Of a stretch of DNA of 45,402 nucleotides, positions 27,014 to 35,630 are shown one piece after another. The DNA lies in the NCBI GenBank assembly GCA_015057615.1, contig SVEA01000113.1:1-45402 (forward strand). The letters run 5' to 3'. Below the pieces are notes generated by a model. That model worked only from the letters and a program-made list of their open reading frames with translations, searched no databases and was not told the origin of the DNA. The DNA is from Lachnospiraceae bacterium. Lineage in GTDB: Bacteria; Bacillota; Clostridia; Lachnospirales; Lachnospiraceae. The position numbers and the translations under genes are program-made. Every line of letters begins with the position of its first letter. Positions within the stretch are counted from its first letter, which is position 1.

Positions 27014-28513
27014 TTAAGCAAATTTCGTAGCTAGACTCATGATATTTTCCTGCGTTGCTTCTTCACCGGAGACTTCTCCTCTAATTCTGCCGTCACACAT
27101 TACCAGAATTCTATCCGACATACCAATGAGTTCCGGCATTTCTGACGAAATCATGATAATGCTTTTCCCTTGCTTGGCAAGATCTGCAATTATTGTATAT
27201 ATTTCATACTTAGCACCTACGTCAATACCACGAGTCGGCTCATCCAGTATAAGAATATCAGGGTTATTTGCTAGCCATCGTGAAATAATAACCTTTTGCT
27301 GATTACCACCGGAAAGCGATTGTATCTTTGTCTTACTGCTCGGTGTTTTAATACTTAGTTTGCTGACATTTTCTCTGACCAGTTCCTCAATTTTTCTCAC
27401 GCTTAGCCAGAAACCATATCGAACCAATTTATCCAGAGAAGCGATTGATACATTATCCGCTACCGATAACACCCCGAAAATTCCTGTCGCACGGCGGTCC
27501 TCCGTTAAAAGTGCAATACCGTTCTTGATTGCATCATGCGGTCGTTTGATTTTCAGCGGTCTCCCTTTATAGCTGATGGAACCATGTTTTATTCCGCGGA
27601 TACCAAAGATTCCTTCCATCAACTCGGATCTCTGCGCACCTACCAAGCCGCCGATTCCAAGGATTTCCCCCTTACGAAGCTGGAAACTGATATCTTGAAA
27701 GGATTTTGCTGTTATGGAGCTCAGCCCTTTCACTTCGAAAATAACATCTCCAGGTACATTGGCTTTCGGAGGGTAAAGATTTTTAAGTTCACGTCCAACC
27801 ATTTTCGTAACAATCATGTCAATCGTCAACTCTTTTGCTTCCCAGGTTCCAATATATTGACCATCACGCATGATTGTGACGTCATCTGAGATTGTCAGTA
27901 TCTCGTCCATTTTATGTGATATATATATAATTGAAATCCCTTTTTTTCGTAATGAATTAATAATATCAAACAGGTTATCCACTTCGTTTTGTGTTAGCGA
28001 AGAGGACGGTTCGTCCATAATAATGATTCGAGCATTCGCTGAAACTGCCTTCGCAATCTCAACCGATTGCATTTGTGAAACAGACAAGGTGGAAAGCTTT
28101 ACTTTTGGATCAAAATCCATTCTCACCTCTTTTAACAGTCGTTCGGTATCCTCATACATTTTCTTATGGTCAACAAAAAGTCCAAATTTGGTAGGAAATC
28201 TACCGCAATATATATTTTCTGCAATACTTCTTTCCTTAATCGGCTGCAATTCCTGGTGTACCATTGCAATTCCCTTTTTTAACGCGTCATAAGGGTTGAC
28301 AATATTCGTCGGTACACCGTCAATTTTAATCTCACCCTCATCTTTTGTATAAATACCAAACAGACACTTCATCAAAGTAGATTTACCAGCGCCATTTTCT
28401 CCGCATAGCGCATGGACGGTGCCTGGTCTGACTTTCAAAGTTGCATTATCAAGCGCCTTAACACCGGGGAAGCTTTTGCAAATTCCATTCATCTCTAACA
28501 AATAGTCGGACAA
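27014..28513 (-). CDS. mglA: Galactose/methyl-galactoside-type ABC ATPase
   Basis: A 499-residue double ABC ATPase that powers sugar uptake. The first cassette has Walker A GENGAGKST (38-46) and Walker B IIIMDEPSSS; the second has the signature LSGGNQQKV and Walker B ILILDEPTRGID. As in other MglA/RbsA proteins the second Walker A is degenerate (GGLVGAQRSE). The start is TTG at 28513, fixed by AGGAGG seven bases upstream; the next ATG (codon 8) would cut into the first beta strand. The gap to mglB is 158 bases with two hairpins. Confidence 0.94.
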   Translation of the reverse strand: MSDYLLEMNGICKSFPGVKALDNATLKVRPGTVHALCGENGAGKSTLMKCLFGIYTKDEGEIKIDGVPTNIVNPYDALKKGIAMVHQELQPIKERSIAENIYCGRFPTKFGLFVDHKKMYEDTERLLKEVRMDFDPKVKLSTLSVSQMQSVEIAKAVSANARIIIMDEPSSSLTQNEVDNLFDIINSLRKKGISIIYISHKMDEILTISDDVTIMRDGQYIGTWEAKELTIDMIVTKMVGRELKNLYPPKANVPGDVIFEVKGLSSITAKSFQDISFQLRKGEILGIGGLVGAQRSELMEGIFGIRGIKHGSISYKGRPLKIKRPHDAIKNGIALLTEDRRATGIFGVLSVADNVSIASLDKLVRYGFWLSVRKIEELVRENVSKLSIKTPSSKTKIQSLSGGNQQKVIISRWLANNPDILILDEPTRGIDVGAKYEIYTIIADLAKQGKSIIMISSEMPELIGMSDRILVMCDGRIRGEVSGEEATQENIMSLATKFA

Positions 28514-28543
28514 GGTTACCCCTCCTTATTTCCTGCAAAGAAC

Positions 28544-28569
28544 TTGGGTGTGTATAAAAACACACCCAA
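28544..28569. other. Stem-loop in the mglB-mglA spacer
   Basis: TTGGGTGTG and CACACCCAA form a 9-bp stem around TATAAAAA. It lies 30 bases before the mglA start. Such loops protect the upstream binding-protein mRNA or limit read-through, giving more MglB than MglA/C. Confidence 0.7.
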
Positions 28570-28588
28570 TTCTTTATATATTCCTTGA

Positions 28589-28633
28589 TTAAGTGTCAAA
28601 AGCTATCCTAACAAATCGGCTTTTGACACTTAA
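28589..28633. repeat. Minimal IR-A derivative: perfect 15-bp inverted repeat
   Basis: TTAAGTGTCAAAAGC and GCTTTTGACACTTAA flank a 15-nt loop TATCCTAACAAATCG. The arms equal the two ends of IR-A and the loop equals its subterminal sequence, so this is an internally deleted element used here as an intra-operon stem-loop. Confidence 0.8.
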
Positions 28634-28671
28634 TATTCCTTATCTAGTCAAATTTCAGATTGCTATGTTTA

Positions 28672-29733
28672 TCATTTTGTAACCTTTACATAGTCTACGG
28701 TATAATTCTTCTCAAGCTGTTCGCCGTTAACTGCCTTAACCGCTACATCTGCTGCTGTATGAGCCTGGCCGACATGGTCATTTAATACGGTACCGGTAAT
28801 ATCGCCGGATTCAACATAGGATACAACCTCTTCCAGAGCATCAACACCTACTAAGTAGATATTTTCGCCGACTTTTCTGCCTGCTGCTTCAATTGCCTGT
28901 CGAGCACCTAATGCCATAGCGTCGTTGTTACAGAATACAACCTCGATCTGGTCGCCGTACTGTGTTAAAGCTGCTGCTACGATTTCCTGGCCCTTTGCCT
29001 GGTCCCAGTCACCACGTTGTGCAACTAACTCTTCCACTTCAATGCCCTTATCGGTAAGCGCCTTAATGGAGAACTCCGTTCTGTACTGCGCATCTACGTT
29101 CTCCGGGTCACCAATAACCATAACATAGCTAACCTTACCATCCCCGTTCAGATCGCCATGGTTATCCAGATCATAGATAATCTCACCCTGCATGGTACCG
29201 GACTGTCTTGCATCAGCACCGACATAAGCAACCTTATCCCAAAGATCCAGGTCTTCCGCGGTAGGTTCCCGGTTAATGAAAATTACCGGGATATCTGCAT
29301 CTTTACACAGATTAACAACGGTAGATGCTGCTGAAGACTGCACTAGGTTTGCAATGATTACATCGTATTTATCTGCAATAAATGTCTGAATCTGGTTGGT
29401 CTGCTCAGCCTGGTCGTTCTTACCATCAACAACCGTAACCTCATAAGTAACCTCATTGTTACTTAATTCTTCTTTGAAATATCTCTGTAGCTCTTCTCTG
29501 TAGAGAGTCATAAAGTTATCATCGAATTTGTAGATGGTGATACCAACCTTAACGGTTTTCGAATCCGCAGGTGCTTCTACCTCATCCTTTGTTTCATCTT
29601 CTTTTTTTGTATCTTCTTTTTTGTCTTCTGCTTTATCTTCTGTCTTACCGGTCTCTTTTTCTCCGCCCCCACAACCTACTAACAAAGTAGCCATCAGTGC
29701 TAAACTAAGTAGTAAAGCCAAAAACTTTTTCAT
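28672..29733 (-). CDS. mglB: Galactose/glucose-binding lipoprotein
   Basis: A 353-residue extracellular substrate-binding protein of the mgl importer. The signal peptide ends in a lipobox LLVGCGGG (Cys at about 21), then a Lys/Glu-rich linker (about 25-60), then the type 1 binding fold. The fold shows FINREPTAEDLDLWDKVAYVG, typical of glucose/galactose binders, a calcium loop DLNGDGKVSY, and NNDAMALGARQAIE. GGAGG is seven bases before the ATG. It is first in the operon, as expected for the most abundant component. Confidence 0.94.
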   Translation of the reverse strand: MKKFLALLLSLALMATLLVGCGGGEKETGKTEDKAEDKKEDTKKEDETKDEVEAPADSKTVKVGITIYKFDDNFMTLYREELQRYFKEELSNNEVTYEVTVVDGKNDQAEQTNQIQTFIADKYDVIIANLVQSSAASTVVNLCKDADIPVIFINREPTAEDLDLWDKVAYVGADARQSGTMQGEIIYDLDNHGDLNGDGKVSYVMVIGDPENVDAQYRTEFSIKALTDKGIEVEELVAQRGDWDQAKGQEIVAAALTQYGDQIEVVFCNNDAMALGARQAIEAAGRKVGENIYLVGVDALEEVVSYVESGDITGTVLNDHVGQAHTAADVAVKAVNGEQLEKNYTVDYVKVTK

Positions 29734-29802
29734 AACTTAATCCTCCTTTAATAAATTCGTCGCAATTTTTAAGATTTGCGAACTTAACTTTATTACAGTT
29801 AG

Positions 29803-29808
29803 ATTATA
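29803..29808 (-). promoter_or_regulatory. -10 element of the mgl operon
   Basis: TATAAT on the minus strand, about 70 bases before mglB. The -35 region (TGTATT-like) is poor, which suggests dependence on an activator such as the YesN regulator. No clear cre site was seen. Confidence 0.45.
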
Positions 29809-30120
29809 ACAAGTCTATTCTTTAAAATACATACAATATTCTTCTTAAAACCTTGGATTTTATTAACTATTCCTATATAAACTATATTTTTTTAATATTT
29901 CATGTGCATTTTTAACCATTTTCCTTATAACACAAAAATATTTTTTGTTAAATCATATCATATGGAAATAAGCAGCGAGGAGTGCTGCACGAAGAGGACT
30001 TAATATCCGTGATAATACTAAATCGATACATTATTACAGCTATGTCCATAGACTGTGCATATTATTTTTCGATGGGGAAGGCAGAACTGAAAGTACAAAA
30101 GATGAGGAAAAGAAGGGTAT

Positions 30121-30277
30121 TACCAAACTGCAATATCTCTTATGGATATCCTCTTTCAATAAAGCATAAGACACAAAAACAACCAATCGCTCTATGTAAA
30201 TGGGGAATACACGTAAAATGTCTTATGCTTTATTGAAAATTGATATTCATCCGCTGACGGTTATATTGCAGCCGGTA
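30121..30277. repeat. Long inverted repeat in the mglB-XRE intergenic region
   Basis: A perfect 20-bp pair (30154-30173 with 30219-30238, TTTCAATAAAGCATAAGACA) extends imperfectly outward to ~55-bp arms ending TACC..CTGCAATAT and ATATTGCAG..GGTA. A separate small hairpin ATCCTGC/GCAGGAT is at 30286-30303. The 754 bases between mglB and the XRE gene otherwise hold no credible gene; the ORF at 29982-30236 runs through this hairpin. Confidence 0.75.
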
Positions 30278-30459
30278 TACATAAAATCCTGCAAAAGCAG
30301 GATGAATCCATGTGCCAAAATGTCTTTTTAGAGAATTCTATGCAAGTAGAATACGTAGAATATTATGCCTGCTAATGTAGATAATAATCCACATGTTAGT
30401 AATTGTCAATGCTGATATGTATATTTTGCAGACTTTATAAACTTTCCTTCAAAATATAT

Positions 30460-30465
30460 TATAAT
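30460..30465 (+). promoter_or_regulatory. -10 element of the XRE gene
   Basis: TATAAT 22 bases before the start codon. No clear -35 was seen. Confidence 0.4.
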
Positions 30466-30487
30466 GTGATGGCAGAGGAGGACTTTT

Positions 30488-30838
30488 ATGGAAAACATGG
30501 GACAGCAATTAAGAGAATTGAGAGAGGATCGAGGGTTAATGCAGACTGTTGTTGCTAAGCGAATTGGTATCAGCAACAAAGTATTGTCTAATTTCGAAAA
30601 TGATGTTCGTCTTCCGGATCTGCATACCTTTAAGCTTCTTTGTGAATTTTATAATGTATCTGCCGATCTATTGCTGGAAATCAATACGAAGCATCGTTCT
30701 CATATACCTGTCATTACGGATGATGAACGTAGGATTTTAGCCTATTACCAAAAATTAAACGACTTAAATAAAGATATCGCAAGAGGTTATCTTGCCAATC
30801 TTTGCAAAGATCAGCAAATCAATGCACGATCCAAATAG
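30488..30838 (+). CDS. XRE-family transcriptional regulator
   Basis: A 116-residue cytoplasmic DNA-binding protein. Residues about 7-62 form a Cro/CI-type helix-turn-helix, with VVAKRIGISNKVLSNFENDV in the recognition region, and AYYQKLNDLNKDIARGYLANL forms a short C-terminal helical tail. GAGGAGG lies about six bases before the ATG. It is a single gene between the mgl operon and convergent serS, with a shared terminator. Its target and signal cannot be inferred. Confidence 0.85.
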   Translation: MENMGQQLRELREDRGLMQTVVAKRIGISNKVLSNFENDVRLPDLHTFKLLCEFYNVSADLLLEINTKHRSHIPVITDDERRILAYYQKLNDLNKDIARGYLANLCKDQQINARSK

Positions 30839-30874
30839 ATTCCGAACGGAAAAATTACTTACATTACGAAATGT

Positions 30875-30925
30875 AAAAAAGCTTGGAAGCCTTTTTTCAG
30901 GGGCTCCCAAGCTTTTTTATTTTAC
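30875..30925. terminator. Bidirectional terminator between the XRE gene and serS
   Basis: AAAAAAGCTTGGAAGCC pairs with GGCTCCCAAGCTTTTTT around TTTTTTCAGG, with A/T runs on both flanks. Confidence 0.88.
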
Positions 30926-30961
30926 AGAACGTAAAGATTATTTCTATTTATAATATCTCAT

Positions 30962-32239
30962 TTATTCAATAACCGTCTTCCCGCCCATATAAGGTTGAAG
31001 AGCCTTCGGAATACGTACTGTACCGTCCGCATTGAGGTTATTTTCCAGAAACGCAATCAGCATACGAGGCGGTGCCACTACGGTGTTATTGAGTGTATGA
31101 GCAAAATACTTCCCATCCTCACCTACCACACGTATTTTCAAACGGCGCGCCTGCGCGTCTCCTAAGTTGGAGCAGCTTCCCACCTCAAAGTATTTCTTCT
31201 GCCTTGGAGACCAGGCTTCCACATCCACCGACTTCACTTTTAAGTCCGCCAGGTCACCGGAGCAGCATTCCAGTGTTCTTACCGGAATATCTAAGGAACG
31301 GAACAGATCTACGGTGTTTTGCCACAGTTTATCAAACCACATCTTACTATCCTCAGGCTTACATACCACAATCATTTCCTGCTTTTCAAATTGATGAATC
31401 CGGTAAACACCTCTTTCCTCCAGACCATGGGCTCCCTTTTCCTTACGGAAGCAGGGGGAATAGCTGGTTAATGTCTGAGGCAGGGAATCCTCCGGCAAAA
31501 TCGTATCTATAAATTTACCGATCATGGAATGTTCACTGGTACCGATGAGGAAGAGATCTTCGCCTTCAATCTTATACATCATGGCATCCATCTCTGCAAA
31601 GCTCATAACGCCAGTAACTACATCACTTCGTATCATAAACGGCGGAATACAATAAGTAAAGCCGCGGTCAATCATGAAATCCCTTGCATAAGCAATGACT
31701 GCCGAATGGAGTCTTGCGATATCTCCCATAAGATAGTAGAAGCCATTCCCGGCTACCTTTCTCGCACTATCTAAGTCAATGCCGTTAAATTTCTCCATAA
31801 TATCCGTATGATATGGTATCTCATAATCCGGAACGACCGGTTCACCATAGCGCTGTACCTCAACGTTCTCACTGTCATCCTTACCGATCGGTACACTGGG
31901 ATCAATGATATTTGGAATAGTCATCATGATTGTCTTAATCTTTTCGGCCAGTTCATTTTCCTTTACCTCCAGCTCCGATAAATGTTGGGAAAAGGACGTC
32001 ACCTGCTTTTTCATTTCCTCGGCTTCTTCTCTTTTTCCTTTTGCCATTAAACCGCCGATCTGCTTCGAAATACGGTTTCTCTCCGACCTTAAATTGTCAG
32101 CCAGCTGCTTTACTTCTCTGCCTTCCAAATCCAGAGCAATCACCTCATCTACTAACGGAAGCTTGTCATTCTGAAATTTGTTTTTGATATTCTGCTTAAC
32201 AATCTCCGGATTTTCCCTTACAAATTTGATATCTAACAT
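30962..32239 (-). CDS. serS: Seryl-tRNA synthetase
   Basis: A 425-residue class II synthetase that charges tRNA-Ser. The N-terminal long coiled-coil arm (about 1-110, starting MLDIKFVRENPEIVKQNIKN) contacts the tRNA. The catalytic core has LIGTSEHSMIG, motif 2 SPCFRKEKGAHG and motif 3 ending NTVVAPPRMLIAFLEN. An ORF could be extended upstream to 32524, but that stretch is the T-box leader and the real start is the ATG at 32239 behind CAGGAGGG. Expression is controlled by the T-box. Confidence 0.97.
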   Translation of the reverse strand: MLDIKFVRENPEIVKQNIKNKFQNDKLPLVDEVIALDLEGREVKQLADNLRSERNRISKQIGGLMAKGKREEAEEMKKQVTSFSQHLSELEVKENELAEKIKTIMMTIPNIIDPSVPIGKDDSENVEVQRYGEPVVPDYEIPYHTDIMEKFNGIDLDSARKVAGNGFYYLMGDIARLHSAVIAYARDFMIDRGFTYCIPPFMIRSDVVTGVMSFAEMDAMMYKIEGEDLFLIGTSEHSMIGKFIDTILPEDSLPQTLTSYSPCFRKEKGAHGLEERGVYRIHQFEKQEMIVVCKPEDSKMWFDKLWQNTVDLFRSLDIPVRTLECCSGDLADLKVKSVDVEAWSPRQKKYFEVGSCSNLGDAQARRLKIRVVGEDGKYFAHTLNNTVVAPPRMLIAFLENNLNADGTVRIPKALQPYMGGKTVIE

Positions 32240-32254
32240 ATTGTTCCCTCCTGT

Positions 32255-32542
32255 ATTGGTATATATAAAAAAAATCCTTCCACCCCATAAAACCATGGGA
32301 CGAAAGGAATCCGTGTTGCCACCCAAATTGCTGATAATACCAGCCAAAAGCCCTTCTGTTCCTCTGCTTTCGTCATGTATCTCCAGCCACTCAACCGTAC
32401 GGTAAAGGGTACGAACCTTCCGGCTCCTCGCCGGCAGCTCGAAAAGTGGAAAGATTTTACCTTTCACCGATTCACACCAACCATCGGCTCTCTGAAGAAA
32501 TGTAACAATCGTAGCTTTTGTCACCGCTTTTATACCTATATT
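32255..32542 (-). promoter_or_regulatory. T-box riboswitch leader of serS
   Basis: The minus-strand leader carries the T-box motif GGGTGGCAACACGG (32311-32324), immediately followed by a terminator hairpin (32274-32312, GGATTCC..TCGTCCC with GGGG..GGAAGGATT and a T-run). A stem-I-like region lies upstream with GAGAGCCGATGG and ACCGTACGGTT. Uncharged tRNA-Ser should stabilise the antiterminator and allow serS expression. The exact specifier codon was not assigned. Confidence 0.88.
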
Positions 32543-32548
32543 TTATAC

Positions 32549-32577
32549 ATTATATAACCTTTTATTCAAATTGGCAA
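32549..32577 (-). promoter_or_regulatory. Promoter of the T-box/serS unit
   Basis: TTGCCA (32572-32577), 17-bp spacer, TATAAT (32549-32554) on the minus strand, immediately before the T-box. Confidence 0.7.
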
Positions 32578-32633
32578 GGGGAATAAAAAAAGTACATACC
32601 TTTCCCTTCCTAACACATAGCGAATTTTTTGCA

Positions 32634-32639
32634 TATAAT
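32634..32639 (+). promoter_or_regulatory. -10 element of the lectin-like gene
   Basis: TATAAT 32 bases before the start, with a poor -35. A weak AGAGGCAGG serves as ribosome site. A specialised sigma factor, for example sporulation-specific, is possible but not shown. Confidence 0.35.
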
Positions 32640-32671
32640 GAATTGATTGAATATAGAGGCAGGTTACGCTT

Positions 32672-33850
32672 ATGTTGCAAAGGCAGCAGAATATCAGCCG
32701 CATTTTAGAATCGCTGAACAGAGAACTATCCCGCTACTATGAAGAACTTCAAAAATATCGAATTCAACGTTTTCTTGCCCGCCGGATCATTTCTCAGATT
32801 GTTACTTTTGTTGTTGAGCACGAAAATGAATTTACCGGAAGCATGGAACAAAGAATTGATCAAATGCTAGCTCATTTACGAACGGAAAATCCATCCATCT
32901 CTTTCACTCTAAGAGGCTTTGGGGTTCCAACGAATCGAATCAACCAGATCATGCAGGAAATCATTCAAATCGTATTACAGAGAAGCGGGGGCGTTCCAAA
33001 TCCTCCTTCTCTACCGACACCTCCGTCACCGCCGGCAATCGGGTGGGGCAGCTGGGAAGATCTTGGTGGTACCATTACCTCCGCACCAGCCGTTGCCTCC
33101 TGGCAGTCGAATCGTCTTGATGTATTTGCAAGGGGACAGAATGATAGTCTTTGGCATATCTATTGGGACGGCAGAAGGTGGAGCAACTGGGAAGATCTTG
33201 GCGGTACCATCACCTCCGCACCAGCAGCCTTTTCTTGGGGACCGAACCATATCGATGTATTCGCAGTAGGACAAAACCAGGCTCTCTGGCATATCTATTG
33301 GAACGGCACAAGATGGAGTAGTTGGGAGTACCTCGGTGGCACCATCACCTCTGCACCCGCCGTCACCTCCTGGCAGCCAAATCGTCTTAATGTATTTGCA
33401 AGGGGACAGAATAACAGTCTCTGGCATATCTATTGGGATGGCAGCAGGTGGAGCAGCTGGGAAGACCTCGGCGGTACCATCATCTCCCCTCCGTCAGCAG
33501 TATCCTGGGGACCGAATCGAATTGATGTGTTCGCAAAAGGACAGAATGACAGCTTATGGCACCTGTGGTGGGATGGCAGCAGGTGGAGCAGCTGGGAAGA
33601 TCTCGGCGGAGGCAGTATTTCCTATGGACCTGCCGCTGCGTCTACCGGTTCCAACCGATTAGAGGTCTTCGCCGGCGGACAGCAAAGTCAACTGATATAT
33701 CGTACTTGGGACGGATCCAGATGGAGCGGCTGGCAAAACCTCGGCGGAACCATTACCTCGGAGCCCGCAGCAATTTCCTGGGGCGGGACCCGCCTTGATG
33801 TATTTGCAAGGGGACAGAACAATAGCCTCTGGCATATCGCAAGAACCTAA
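32672..33850 (+). CDS. PLL-like (DUF346) beta-propeller lectin with helical N-domain
   Basis: A 392-residue protein. Residues 1-105 are helical and charged with no signal peptide, 108-122 form a Pro-rich linker, and from residue 128 six 45-residue blades follow, each of the form WEDLGGTITSAPA..SW..NRLDVFARGQ, then SLWHIYWDG.RWS. This is the repeat of the PLL/PHL bacterial lectins (DUF346), which bind fucose and related sugars between blades. Known members usually have seven blades; six plus a closing strand (SLWHIART) are present here. Without a secretion signal it may be cytoplasmic, spore-associated or exported by another route. Sugar binding is inferred. Confidence 0.8.
   Translation: MLQRQQNISRILESLNRELSRYYEELQKYRIQRFLARRIISQIVTFVVEHENEFTGSMEQRIDQMLAHLRTENPSISFTLRGFGVPTNRINQIMQEIIQIVLQRSGGVPNPPSLPTPPSPPAIGWGSWEDLGGTITSAPAVASWQSNRLDVFARGQNDSLWHIYWDGRRWSNWEDLGGTITSAPAAFSWGPNHIDVFAVGQNQALWHIYWNGTRWSSWEYLGGTITSAPAVTSWQPNRLNVFARGQNNSLWHIYWDGSRWSSWEDLGGTIISPPSAVSWGPNRIDVFAKGQNDSLWHLWWDGSRWSSWEDLGGGSISYGPAAASTGSNRLEVFAGGQQSQLIYRTWDGSRWSGWQNLGGTITSEPAAISWGGTRLDVFARGQNNSLWHIART
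33053..33850 (+). repeat. 135-bp tandem coding repeat, six units
   Basis: TGGGA(A)-type unit starts at 33053, 33188, 33323, 33458, 33593 and 33731. The period is exactly 135 bp except for a 3-bp insertion in unit five. Units 1 and 3 (SWQ.NRL) and units 2 and 4 (SWGPN.I) resemble each other more than their neighbours, which indicates duplication of a two-unit block. Confidence 0.92.
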
Positions 33851-34075
33851 GATATATGCTTTTAGAAGAAACATTTATCAAAGGAAAGCATCCTCTTTTT
33901 TGCTGGCACACAAATACGGCTTTTAAAGAGGATGCTAAAACCGTTTTTTAATGAAAAAATTTTAAATTCCATATTCATAAAACAGGTACAAATGACGATA
34001 TATAAAAAGACTTCATCAGCGAATGTCTTTCGCATTTCACCTTACCATCATAATAACAAGAAGGGATTGTTTTTT

Positions 34076-35551
34076 ATGCAGCATGATAACTACAAACGAG
34101 TACATAAAGTATGTGTATTGGTAACCATATTGATTGTTCTGCTTCTATCCATCCAGGCCTTTTTTACCAGTGGGACAAGCCAGTTTTTCAAAATCGCGAT
34201 ACCGGGATCGGCAATAATTATGATTACAATTCTTAATTATTTTCTTCCAATCAATGATTTGGTAAAAGGATTTCTCTTTGGCCTGATTCCTGGAGCTGTC
34301 GTAATTGCGCTGTTTCTTTTCACGCATTACGCATTAAATAAGCACTATATATTGATTGCAACCGTTGCACTGGTTGCCCTGTATTTTAAAAAAGAAATTC
34401 TCATTATCTACGGAATCGTATTGGATGTTCTACTGATTCTTGCTTATGTTATAAAACCGGAAAATATCAGCGGTCCTGGAGAGGTCCGCTTAAGTGATTT
34501 CGTTTCCATTCTTGTTATTCTAAATGGAATTATTGTATTACTGTATCTCCTATGTAAATGGGGAAGAAACATTATCGACGATGCATATCAAAATAAGGTG
34601 AACGCCGAAAATATATTAAACGAATTGCAGAACACATTTCAGGACGTGGAAAACAATACGAATACTCTTGATCAGAGCTTGTCACAGCTGAACAGCAATA
34701 TAAGTAATCTTCAAGAGTCAAGTCAAAATATAACCTTATCCATGCAGGAGATGGCAAAGGCAATTCAGGAAGAAGCTTCCGGAGCCTATCATGTGAACGA
34801 AACCATGGTAAGCTCGAAAGAGATCGTATCCGAGACCTTGGAAATATCCAATGGTGTAATTGATAAAACGAATCAAATGAATCAGAATCTTGAGGAAGGC
34901 TGGTATAAAATTGAGCAGATGGATCAGCAGATGTCGATCCTAAGTGCTTCCATATCTGCGGCAAACAGTACGGTAAACGGACTGCAATCCAGTATGCAAA
35001 AAATCAATACCCTTCTTGGCGGTATTAAAAGAATTGCAGATCAGACCAATCTTCTGGCACTTAACGCATCGATTGAATCAGCTCGTGCTGGTGAGCAAGG
35101 AAAGGGATTCGCTGTTGTTGCCGGTGAAATAGGAAAGCTGGCGGAACAAAGTGCAAACATTGTACGCGATATAACCGCATTAACAACCGGACTATCGGAG
35201 CAGTCCATGGAAACCTATGAAAAAGTCAGCCAGGGTATGATGGCAACAACCGATGGGCTTGAATTGATCAATCATATCTCTTCGTATTTTCGTGATTTAC
35301 GAAAAGCGTATGAGGCAACGAACATAGACATTTCCACGGTAATGAATAAAATCGAAACGGTCTCTAGGTTATTTACAGAGGCAGGGGTTCAGATACAAAA
35401 CATAGCAAGTATCTCCGAGGAAAATGCCGCTGCTACCCAGGAGGTACTGGCAACCACAGAAAACGAAAACAAAGAGATTCAGGATATCTATAGTTCCATC
35501 CACATCATCCAGAAATTAAGTTTAAAGCTTAAGCAATTAACCAATAATTAA
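34076..35551 (+). CDS. Chemoreceptor with membrane-embedded N-terminus, no external sensor domain
   Basis: The start is the ATG at 34076 behind AGAAGGG; an upstream in-frame ATG (33932) has no ribosome site. The 491-residue product has about six closely spaced hydrophobic helices (about 12-155) with only short loops, then a long coiled-coil signalling domain whose tip is [20 protein letters not shown]. There is no Cache, PAS or obvious HAMP domain, so the input is probably the membrane itself, a small molecule in the bilayer, or a partner protein. It ends without a CheR-docking pentapeptide. It follows the lectin gene after 225 bases and has its own terminator. Confidence 0.88.
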   Translation: MQHDNYKRVHKVCVLVTILIVLLLSIQAFFTSGTSQFFKIAIPGSAIIMITILNYFLPINDLVKGFLFGLIPGAVVIALFLFTHYALNKHYILIATVALVALYFKKEILIIYGIVLDVLLILAYVIKPENISGPGEVRLSDFVSILVILNGIIVLLYLLCKWGRNIIDDAYQNKVNAENILNELQNTFQDVENNTNTLDQSLSQLNSNISNLQESSQNITLSMQEMAKAIQEEASGAYHVNETMVSSKEIVSETLEISNGVIDKTNQMNQNLEEGWYKIEQMDQQMSILSASISAANSTVNGLQSSMQKINTLLGGIKRIADQTNLLALNASIESARAGEQGKGFAVVAGEIGKLAEQSANIVRDITALTTGLSEQSMETYEKVSQGMMATTDGLELINHISSYFRDLRKAYEATNIDISTVMNKIETVSRLFTEAGVQIQNIASISEENAAATQEVLATTENENKEIQDIYSSIHIIQKLSLKLKQLTNN

Positions 35552-35591
35552 TCTGTTTCGGTTTCCCAAAAAAACGTTTTATCTACCGTTT

Positions 35592-35623
35592 GACCGTCAC
35601 CTTGGTTGGTGACGGTTTTTTAT
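35592..35623 (+). terminator. Terminator after the chemoreceptor gene
   Basis: ACCGTCACC and GGTGACGGT around a four- to six-base loop, followed by TTTTTT. Confidence 0.88.
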
Positions 35624-35630
35624 TGTTAGG

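Noticed and set aside
29982..30236. 84-aa plus-strand ORF upstream of the XRE gene
   Set aside because: It runs through one arm and the loop of a long inverted repeat, has no family features, and the hairpin explains the conserved-looking sequence.
32239..32524. N-terminal extension of SerS by 95 residues
   Set aside because: It translates the T-box leader and its terminator; the conserved SerS N-terminus starts at 32239 behind a strong ribosome site.
33026..33427. 133-aa repetitive ORF opposite the lectin gene
   Set aside because: Its repeats are the antisense of the 135-bp lectin units; no independent support.
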